NCBI GenBank assembly: GCA_913060475.1
Contig: CAJXSD010000024.1
Span: 1 to 32,941 of the forward strand
Origin: an uncultured Paracoccaceae bacterium
GTDB taxonomy: Bacteria; Pseudomonadota; Alphaproteobacteria; Rhodobacterales; Rhodobacteraceae
Length of the DNA: 32,941 bases
Reading direction: 5' to 3'
The translations under genes were made by a program, and so were the position numbers. How positions within the stretch are numbered: the first letter of the stretch is position 1; each line of letters starts with the position of its first letter. Of the stretch, positions 25,749 to 31,534 are shown piece by piece. The notes beneath the pieces were generated by a model that was given only the letters and a program-made list of their open reading frames with translations, was not told where the DNA came from and ran no database searches.

Positions 25749-26378
25749 TCAGAACCTCGGGTCATAGCGGCGCGGCTGAACCGCGTGGCGTGCGGATGCA
25801 TAGAATGCGCGCGTGCGATCCAATGTCTGGCGCTTCATAGACTTGGTGGCGGACTTGGACACAGGTTTTTCAATGACATAGGTCTGTGCCATGACGTCAT
25901 GCAACGCCTGTTTCTGGCGTGTCACCCCTGCCAGAGCAAAGCCCATGTAAAAGGTCGCATAGCTAAAAATATGATACAACTGACGCACAATCGCTTGGCC
26001 CAAGACGATGCGATTCCCCGACGTATCAACGACACAGATCCCCATCGCTAATTTGCCAGGCGTGGCTTTTAACTCGGAACTTTCGAAAATTACGGAATAC
26101 AAAAATATGATCAGATAAGGACCAATCATATCACGTAACCCAAGCTGAGAGGCAACCTGGTCAAAATCAAAATTGCGTTGATCGATCATCAGAATGGCAA
26201 CATAACAGATTACCATCCAACCGAGGATCACCCCATCAATGGTCATCGCGCCAAAACGCTGCCAGAATCCAGCATATGAAAAATCACCGTCATCCTCTGC
26301 ATCCGCCATTGGCCGAAGCAGAGCGAAAACAATGAATAAGGCCACACATGCAAAAAAATACGTCGTAACCAAGCCCAT
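25749..26378 (-). CDS. RDD-family membrane protein
   Basis: Paralogous partner of the gene at 25178-25747. After an N-terminal transmembrane helix (GLVTTYFFACVALFIVFALL) comes an acidic loop (ADAEDDGDF), then the RDD core AGFWQRFGAMTIDGVILGW and the second motif KATPGKLAMGICVVDTSG...GQAIVRQLYHIF. The C-terminal 50 residues are basic and soluble (KSATKSMKRQTLDRTR). Length is 209 aa, ATG 26378 with GGTG upstream. The two RDD genes form a two-gene operon transcribed toward pdhC. Confidence 0.85.
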   Translation of the reverse strand: MGLVTTYFFACVALFIVFALLRPMADAEDDGDFSYAGFWQRFGAMTIDGVILGWMVICYVAILMIDQRNFDFDQVASQLGLRDMIGPYLIIFLYSVIFESSELKATPGKLAMGICVVDTSGNRIVLGQAIVRQLYHIFSYATFYMGFALAGVTRQKQALHDVMAQTYVIEKPVSKSATKSMKRQTLDRTRAFYASARHAVQPRRYDPRF

Positions 26379-26468
26379 TTTACCGCACCACTGATTAACT
26401 CACTACAAACATTAATAAAATGTTAACCAGAAATTTTGGGCAAAATTATGGCAGGTCTGCCCACCCTG

Positions 26469-26792
26469 CTAATGCGCGGTTGAGAATGCGTTTACCAAAA
26501 TGACGCCACTGACGATCAATGCCATCCCCAAAATCGCCTGCCATTGCAGGTGTTGGGCATAGATAAAGTAGCCGATGCAGCTGATTAAAAACACCCCCAT
26601 CCCCGACCAGGTCGCGTAAACAATCGCGATCGGGATGTCGCGTAGGGCAAGGGTTAACAGATAAAAGGAAACACCATAGCTAATAAACACAAATCCCGTG
26701 GGCACCGCCCGGGTAAAGTTTTGGGTCATTGGCAAAAATGTGGTGCCAACCACTTCAAATAAAACCGCAATCGCAAGAAACAAATATGACAT
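26469..26792 (-). CDS. SMR-family small multidrug exporter
   Basis: A four-helix proton-coupled transporter of the EmrE/SugE type in the inner membrane. Glu13 in LFEVVGTT corresponds to the essential Glu14 of EmrE. YATWSGMGVFL contains the conserved Trp, and the final helix is AILGMALIVSGVILVNAF. At 107 aa it is canonical. Quaternary-ammonium or guanidinium export are both possible; sequence by eye cannot decide. It stands alone between the RDD pair and an acetyltransferase. The ribosome-binding site before ATG 26792 is weak. Confidence 0.92.
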   Translation of the reverse strand: MSYLFLAIAVLFEVVGTTFLPMTQNFTRAVPTGFVFISYGVSFYLLTLALRDIPIAIVYATWSGMGVFLISCIGYFIYAQHLQWQAILGMALIVSGVILVNAFSTAH

Positions 26793-26916
26793 GCGCCACG
26801 GTAAGAATTTGGCGTGATGTGGTCAAGACACTTTGCAGCATCGATTGAAATGGCCCGTTGCAAAATGCTATGCCTGCGCGATATCGTTCATCTACATTTA
26901 ACCCGGGGCTGCCACG

Positions 26917-27600
26917 ATGACACTTGCCATCACAATCGCGAATAACTGTTCCATTGGGGCATCGGTCTTTACAGAAAACCCAGTGCGGATTTACAATAAC
27001 GTGTCCCTCAGCCGTGCAAGAATTGGCGCCTTTTCCTATGTCAGCCCCCATTGCAGCCTGCACCGGGTTCAGATCGGACGATATTGCAGCATCGGAAACG
27101 GCACGCAAATCTTATCAATCCACCCCGACAGCGCACTGTCGACCTCTCCGCTTTTTTATCAGGATGTCTTTGCTGCGCCCTTTCGATATCCAGACAAGTC
27201 CGAATTTGACAATTTCAAAGATACGACCATTAAAAACGATGTCTGGATCGGCGCAGGTGTCAAAGTTAAATCCGGTGTAACGATTGGGCATGGTGCGATC
27301 GTCGGTGCCGGCGCCGTTGTAACCAAGGACGTCCCCGATTTTGCCATCATCGGCGGTGTCCCCGCCCATGACATTCGAAAACGGTTCCCGCAAGAGACCA
27401 TTGAAAAAATTATGGCGTCAAACTGGTGGGATTTTGACGTGTTTCATGCTGGTCTGTCATGGGATAACCCAGATGTTGCGATCCAGCAGATCACGGATCT
27501 GGTCGCCGCGGGTGCATTGGCAAAAAACAATCCCAAATACTATAAAATAACATCCAAGAACGGAACAATCACCGCGTCACCCGCAGATACGACAGACTGA
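26917..27600 (+). CDS. Hexapeptide-repeat (CatB/Vat-like) O-acetyltransferase
   Basis: A left-handed beta-helix acetyl-CoA transferase. Hexapeptide repeats are visible in [36 protein letters not shown] and again in [42 protein letters not shown]. The insert with [16 protein letters not shown] contains a His suited to the catalytic role in the xenobiotic acetyltransferase group. WWDFDVF near residue 170 is typical of CatB-like proteins. Length is 227 aa, ATG 26917. The acceptor could be a sugar, a surface polysaccharide or an antibiotic; no polysaccharide genes are adjacent. Confidence 0.88.
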   Translation: MTLAITIANNCSIGASVFTENPVRIYNNVSLSRARIGAFSYVSPHCSLHRVQIGRYCSIGNGTQILSIHPDSALSTSPLFYQDVFAAPFRYPDKSEFDNFKDTTIKNDVWIGAGVKVKSGVTIGHGAIVGAGAVVTKDVPDFAIIGGVPAHDIRKRFPQETIEKIMASNWWDFDVFHAGLSWDNPDVAIQQITDLVAAGALAKNNPKYYKITSKNGTITASPADTTD

Positions 27601-27625
27601 CACAGGGCTATAGCGTGATACGCGC

Positions 27626-28243
27626 TTAATCAGACCAGGTCTGCATACGGTTACCCAATCCGGAACAGCCCGCATCCTCCATGTGTTGCTGAACCCCTTG
27701 AAAATCGATGGCGTCCCGGTTTTGACTTAGCTTGGATTTTGCCTCGATTGAATTTATGTGAAACCGGATTGCTACAATATTCGCGATTTTGGCTGCGATA
27801 AAGTCGTCCGGCGCATCGCGCATGGCCCAAGCCCGATCCCCATTCAGTCGTGTTTCATGCAACTTTGTCAACTGTCCAACAGCAGCGCGCTTTGCTTTGT
27901 CACTGTGATCAAAGTAGAGGTCTCCGTGCATATGAACAACTTGGTAATTCCACGTTGGCACATGTTCATGGTGCTGTGATTTGGTCGGATACCAATTAGG
28001 CGTGATATAGGTATCTTCGCCCTGAAAAACAAATGCCGCCTTGCCCCCGTTTTCCAATATGCGATGCATATTATTGGCCAGGGCGATATGCCCAATCAGC
28101 GTATCATCGCGCCACATGACAGGCAGATGATTAATTTCAAATTCCGTGCCCGTATGCGCAATACAGGTCCCAAGCGGGAAGCGCGATACAAGCGATCTGA
28201 TCTGCGCGACATCGCGATCTTTGAAATGGTCTGGCTGATACAT
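27626..28243 (-). CDS. PaiB-like FMN-binding split-barrel protein
   Basis: Resembles Bacillus PaiB, annotated as a transcriptional regulator but built on an FMN-binding split-barrel fold. Signatures are MYQPDHFKDRD at the start, INHLPVMW, GHIALANN, FQGEDTYITPNWYPTK and VPTWNYQVVHMHG. The length of 205 aa is normal. ATG 28243 follows AGGGA. It is convergent with the acetyltransferase gene and is the last recognisable chromosomal gene before the foreign element. The likely role is flavin- or heme-linked; the regulator label should be read with caution. Confidence 0.88.
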   Translation of the reverse strand: MYQPDHFKDRDVAQIRSLVSRFPLGTCIAHTGTEFEINHLPVMWRDDTLIGHIALANNMHRILENGGKAAFVFQGEDTYITPNWYPTKSQHHEHVPTWNYQVVHMHGDLYFDHSDKAKRAAVGQLTKLHETRLNGDRAWAMRDAPDDFIAAKIANIVAIRFHINSIEAKSKLSQNRDAIDFQGVQQHMEDAGCSGLGNRMQTWSD

Positions 28244-28342
28244 TGGTCAATCCCTATGGCTGCCGAATTGATTTAACCCTATCCAGTCGCCCAACTATAA
28301 CTTTTCTGATGTAATACGTCGACCGCCCCAAGTCCGGGACAT

Positions 28343-28381
28343 CGCAAAATAAAAAGGACCTGCAAATCATGCAAGCCCTTT
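28343..28381 (-). terminator. Reverse-strand terminator at the chromosome/element border
   Basis: On the reverse strand, stem AAAGG/CCTTT and inner TGCA/TGCA (28353-28381, 3x3 internal loop) lead into TTTTTATTTT (28355-28346). No gene now lies immediately upstream on that strand, so this may be the orphaned end of a unit displaced by insertion. Confidence 0.5.
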
Positions 28382-28729
28382 CTAAAAGGATTAAGATGTT
28401 CTCTATCAACGCTTTGCTATTCAGAACATTAAATTAAATAATACTATCAATAACTTAAAAAGCCATTGAAATATATGCGATCTAACTGCTAATCATTATT
28501 TTAGGACTGTTCACCCAAATCTGCATTTTACCCCATTTTCTACAAGCACGAATATACCAGTCTGTGCCTTATGCAACTACACCTTCGCTACCGCACAAAT
28601 CGCCACATTTAACGCCAAAAACGCACACACAGCGCCCTCGCAGCGTGTAGCAGCCAACACATAGCCGCGCTGCCCTTACCCCACTGTACGCTTGCTACAC
28701 ACTCTGTGCACCACCACTGCCCCACAGCC

Positions 28730-28752
28730 CTTACATCGTTTTCCGATGTAAG
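28730..28752 (-). terminator. Hairpin after the Gln/Pro-tailed protein gene
   Basis: A 9-bp perfect stem CTTACATCG/CGATGTAAG with a 5-base loop lies 3 bp past the stop at 28755. No U-tract follows, so it is a terminator-like or mRNA-stabilising hairpin. Confidence 0.55.
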
Positions 28753-28754
28753 CA

Positions 28755-29093
28755 CTACTTGGGCGCTATGGGCTTGATGGGTTGTATAGGCTGCACGATT
28801 CGCTGCTGCTGTTGTTGCTGCGAGGACTGCTTTGGCGCAACTTGGGGCGACTTGGGTGCATTTGGCAACTTTGGTAACGGCATACTACGCACAGCACGAC
28901 GCTGCTTTTGCTTTGGTGCAGTGCTTTGTTCAATGTCTCGCGCCTCGTCAGCAATCGCAACTGCCATCAAACGCAACACTTCCAAACGCACTGCTGCACG
29001 TTCCTCACTCGTAATCTGCCTAATCAAATTAAGCGCACGTTGCACATCAGCCAAAGCACTCAATACGCCACCCCATATGTGCAAAATCACCAC
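28755..29093 (-). CDS. Small protein with Gln-rich and Pro-Ile tail, element-encoded
   Basis: A 112-aa protein of unknown family. The N-terminal half looks helical (ALADVQRALNLIRQITSEERAAVRLEVLRLMAVAIADEARDIEQ). A basic linker with KQKQRRAVRSMPLPKL follows, then a low-complexity tail with six Gln in a row and three PI repeats (QPIQPIKPIAPK). The start is one of two adjacent GTG codons (29093 or 29090); the ribosome-binding site is poor, so the N-terminus is uncertain. The gene ends in TAG. Codon use is element-like. A role as an accessory DNA-binding protein of the element is only a guess. Confidence 0.6.
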   Translation of the reverse strand: MVILHIWGGVLSALADVQRALNLIRQITSEERAAVRLEVLRLMAVAIADEARDIEQSTAPKQKQRRAVRSMPLPKLPNAPKSPQVAPKQSSQQQQQQRIVQPIQPIKPIAPK

Positions 29094-29158
29094 CCCAAAT
29101 CTGTAAGTACTTCACTACAAGAAACTGCGTCTCAAAATTTCTTTCCGCAAAACCCATT

Positions 29159-29488
29159 TCAAGCAGCACCCATTCGTTCTGCAACACGCCACTTTGCTTC
29201 TGCTTGTTCGTTTAACGCAGCAGCGCATTTTTCGTGCAGCACAGCAAAACGCTCTGCCCAAGCCCTATGTCGTGCTTCGCTGCTGCACTCCAATTTTGTT
29301 TTGTAATAATTCAATTTACTTGCACAAATAGCCAAAGCATCTGCGCTTGGCTGCAAGTTTTTAAACCTTAATGTACGCATATAACTTGCGTTCTTACCAA
29401 GCCACCCAACACAAAACTCTTCTTCACCCTTTACAGCATTCGCAGCCATAAGTTCTCGCTTAATTTCTTCCAAAACCATTTTCGTCAC
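29159..29488 (-). CDS. Small helical element protein (possible regulator)
   Basis: A 109-aa soluble protein. Residues 5-55 (VLEEIKRELMAANAVKGEEEF..., then WLGKNASYMRTLRFKNLQPS) resemble short integrase-adjacent proteins of alphaproteobacteria that carry a WLGxSxSY..LKxRxxxPS pattern and may be DNA-binding. The C-terminal half is a charged helix with Ala/Glu/Arg. Start GTG 29488 is preceded by AGGTG at a good distance; ATG 29479 is an alternative. It is divergent from the HUH-type reading frame across an 83-bp region holding an imperfect inverted repeat, so it could be the repressor or an accessory factor for that promoter. Confidence 0.65.
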   Translation of the reverse strand: MTKMVLEEIKRELMAANAVKGEEEFCVGWLGKNASYMRTLRFKNLQPSADALAICASKLNYYKTKLECSSEARHRAWAERFAVLHEKCAAALNEQAEAKWRVAERMGAA

Positions 29489-29514
29489 TGTTTTTCACCT
29501 CGTGCATAAATACA

Positions 29515-29539
29515 CGTGAGCACGTTGTTGGTGCTTACG
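29515..29539. promoter_or_regulatory. Inverted repeat between divergent element genes, candidate operator
   Basis: CGTGAGCAC (29515-29523) and GTGCTTACG (29531-29539) match as inverted repeats at 8 of 9 positions with a 7-bp spacer. It sits between the GTG-start gene at 29488 and the HUH-type frame, where a phage-like repressor would act. Confidence 0.4.
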
Positions 29540-29553
29540 CAGAGTATTTATCG

Positions 29554-30051
29554 ATGAGAAACAGCAACTAGAGAGAACACGAACTACGCGAACGCATTAA
29601 GGCAGAAGGTGCGACTTGGGTTGCGCAACAGCAATTTTGGATATTTGGCACAGCAAAATATTTTGATGGCACAGAGATACACGAACGTAAGGCGCACAAA
29701 GACATACAGCACTACTTTAATACAATAGATAAGGCGATACTACGCAGACGCGACTATGACGAAGGCAGAAGACTACAAAGGTTGGTGTTTGTAGAACGAG
29801 GCAAAACACGCACGAACACGCATTTCCATTTCTTTATAAAAGGCACACACCTTAAACAATACAAGACTATTTGGCACACAGCACAGGCAAATTGGACAAG
29901 GCACATACAAGGCGCTGACAGCATACAGATACATGACAACATTGAATTCATCTACGAACGCAAAGGCTACTGTTGGAAGGAGTTTGACGACATACGCAGC
30001 GAAACGCTGCACGTGCCTTGCTGTCACCTTCAAAAACCCAAATACACATAA
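29554..30051 (+). pseudogene. HUH (Rep-type) endonuclease reading frame with amber codon near its start
   Basis: A 160-codon frame is open from 29572 to TAA 30051 without any early AUG. In frame, ATG 29554 is followed by four codons and TAG (29569-29571), after which the protein-like sequence continues (REHELRERIKAEG). Motifs of replication-initiator endonucleases are in the right order: a strand with FWIFGTAKYF (motif 1), VFVERGKTRTNTHFHFFIKG with His-x-His encoded at 29821-29829 (motif 2), and GYCWKEF with YxxK at 29968-29979 (motif 3), 49 residues further on. No helicase domain follows. Either codon 6 is a nonsense mutation, or a non-AUG start is used. TAG ends at least two other genes here, so it is not a sense codon. 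Confidence 0.6.
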
Positions 30052-30368
30052 CGCAGTCTAACAAAGGTTATACCTATAATTGACTGTTGGCTTCGCCCTA
30101 CTGCTGTTGCTTTGCGAAAAGCAGCAAAGTTCTTTTGCATTCAAACACAGTGTTTCAAACACAGTCACACAAAACAGTAGGTTCAAACCTACTGTTTCAA
30201 CATAACACACTGAACACAAACGAGAATGTCATACTATATGCATTGTATGATATTCTGCTTTAACCAATTGAAATCGAACAATTTACTTTTCCCAAATCAA
30301 TCGTTGTCCAAACACAATGTCAGAAAATACAATAAGCACACAGAAAACAGCAGATTTGGGAGCAAGCA
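30052..30368. other. 317-bp structured non-coding region, candidate replication origin or control region
   Basis: Contains a TTGCTTT.../AAAGCAGCAA hairpin (about 30108-30127), a 13-nt palindrome AAACACAGTGTTT (30143-30155), two CAAACACAGT direct repeats 14 bp apart (30142 and 30156), a 12-bp perfect inverted repeat (30172-30197) and TCATAC/GTATGA arms (30229-30250). It separates the HUH-type frame from the small recombinase. The last 70 bp should hold the recombinase promoter. Confidence 0.5.
30172..30197. repeat. 12-bp perfect inverted repeat (hairpin)
   Basis: AAACAGTAGGTT (30172-30183) and AACCTACTGTTT (30186-30197) are separated by CA. The stem is long with almost no loop, suited to cruciform extrusion, as at nick sites of HUH initiators, or to a dimeric protein site. 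Confidence 0.7.
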
Positions 30369-30935
30369 ATGAGACAAGCGCAGACGCTCAAAGACGCAGA
30401 AATCAAGCGTGTGTTGGCGCACTGCGCGACACGTCAGCACAGCACACGCGACACAACCATTGTCCTATTCAGCATTAACGCTGGCTTACGAGCAAAGGAA
30501 CTTGCCGCGCTGCGTGTTGGTGACGTGTATGACGAACTTGGCGCAGTACGCAGCAGTTTCATACTTGCTGCTGAACAGACAAAGGGCAGACGCACACGCA
30601 CTGTGTATTTGAACAAGGTGCTGCAACGACAACTTGCACAGTATCGCACTGCGCTACGAAACACAGCGCCAACAGCAGCACTGTTCCAAAGTCAAAAAGG
30701 CAACTTTTTCAGCGCCAATACAATGTGCCAACTGCTGCTACACATCTACAAAACGTGCAGTTTGAAAGACGCAAGTTCGCATAGCGGCAGACGCACGTTT
30801 ATAACACGCTTGGCAAGCAAAGGCGTTGGTGTACGTGTGCTTGCAGAACTTGCTGGACACAGCAGCATAGCAACAACGCAACGCTACATTGACGTGAATG
30901 CTGAACAATTGGCAAACGCTGTAGAGTTAGTTTAG
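30369..30935 (+). CDS. Catalytic-domain-only tyrosine recombinase
   Basis: A 188-aa site-specific recombinase with all the key residues: Arg41 in NAGLRAKELAAL, His138 and Arg141 in SSHSGRRTF, His164 in LAGHSSIATTQRY, and the nucleophile Tyr173. The N-terminal core-binding (SAM-like) domain of usual integrases is missing, since the protein begins only about 40 residues before the first catalytic Arg. Start ATG 30369 follows GGGAGC. It reads toward the GNAT gene, whose end is 3 bp away. Such minimal recombinases can resolve multimers, invert segments or assist a larger integrase. Here it coexists with the large integrase at 31535-32941. Confidence 0.9.
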   Translation: MRQAQTLKDAEIKRVLAHCATRQHSTRDTTIVLFSINAGLRAKELAALRVGDVYDELGAVRSSFILAAEQTKGRRTRTVYLNKVLQRQLAQYRTALRNTAPTAALFQSQKGNFFSANTMCQLLLHIYKTCSLKDASSHSGRRTFITRLASKGVGVRVLAELAGHSSIATTQRYIDVNAEQLANAVELV

Positions 30936-30938
30936 CAG

Positions 30939-31466
30939 TCACCAAAGTGCAGCATCAGACAAAGCATTTACGCAAGTAAATTTTAAAGTGACTTTGCTTA
31001 TATCTTTGTCATTAAGCATCATTGCTTGCCATCCAAATTCATACTCAAGCGGATATGGGGGTACAAAATGCTTACCCAAACCAACGTCAAATCCATATCT
31101 CCCATAGTATGCTGGATCTCCATAAACGAGCAACGCATCAACACTATTCTTAATAAAGTGCGCTTTTGCAGCATCAATTAACTTTGTTGCGATACCTTTT
31201 TTCTGATGTAGTTTATGGGTGGCTAATGGTGCCAAAATATATGCTGAAATGTCTGACGCTGTATCAAAGTACACTGGAGAAAAACCAACTGCACTCACAA
31301 CTTTGCCGTCCAATTCATAGCCTATACAGTAATTATTTTGAATATCATTTTCTGAAATTAAACTCTTGATAACAGCGTATGTTATTGGCGCCTCCTCTGT
31401 AGAAAAGGAGTTAAAAAACGTATCTTTAATTGTATCTAAATCGCTTACCGTAAGTGCTCTTATCAT
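30939..31466 (-). CDS. GNAT-family N-acetyltransferase (YhbS-like)
   Basis: Acetyl-CoA-dependent transferase. The acetyl-CoA-binding region is ILAPLATHKLHQKKGIATKLIDAA, with HQKKGIATKL as the (Q/R)xxGx(G/A) loop. ALLVYGDPAYYGRYGFDVG and PPYPLEYEFGWQAM are characteristic of the YhbS subgroup. ATG 31466 (MIRALTVSDLD) follows AAGGAAA; an in-frame ATG at 31490 lacks a ribosome-binding site. Length is 175 aa. It lies convergent to the small recombinase and just downstream of the integrase. It is more AT-rich than its neighbours and carries the only GATC I found past 28.5 kb, so it may be recently acquired cargo. Confidence 0.9.
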   Translation of the reverse strand: MIRALTVSDLDTIKDTFFNSFSTEEAPITYAVIKSLISENDIQNNYCIGYELDGKVVSAVGFSPVYFDTASDISAYILAPLATHKLHQKKGIATKLIDAAKAHFIKNSVDALLVYGDPAYYGRYGFDVGLGKHFVPPYPLEYEFGWQAMMLNDKDISKVTLKFTCVNALSDAALW

Positions 31467-31534
31467 TGCGCTTTCCTTGTTGGGTTTCATTTCGTTTGCA
31501 GCTTTTACATTTTGTTGCAGTTGCGATTTAAGAC

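Larger units (their letters stand above)
28244..28754. other. 511-bp gene-free junction between chromosome and element
   Basis: The first 100 bp look chromosomal (they contain CCGG). Then come the reverse-strand terminator (28343-28381), a stem-loop with arms ATGTTCT/AGAACAT (28396-28402 and 28423-28429), an AT-rich stretch (28430-28560), and a strongly C-over-G skewed stretch (about 28560-28735) in element-like composition. I see no convincing gene, tRNA fragment or attachment repeat. Confidence 0.5.

Noticed and set aside
28759..29106. Forward Cys-rich 115-codon frame
   Set aside because: Its cysteine run is the antisense of the polyglutamine codons of the reverse gene, which has a more protein-like sequence.
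29569..29571. TAG read as a sense codon in a recoded element
   Set aside because: TAG is the ordinary stop of at least two element genes (28755-28757 and 30933-30935).
30172..30197. tRNA T-arm or tRNA-derived attachment site (GGTTCAAACC)
   Set aside because: The loop between the stems would be 6 rather than 7 bases, the pairing continues to 12 bp, and no acceptor or anticodon arms are nearby.
30939..31466. GNAT gene as the toxin of a toxin-antitoxin pair
   Set aside because: There is no adjacent small antitoxin-like gene, and the sequence fits the YhbS subgroup rather than TacT/AtaT-type toxins.
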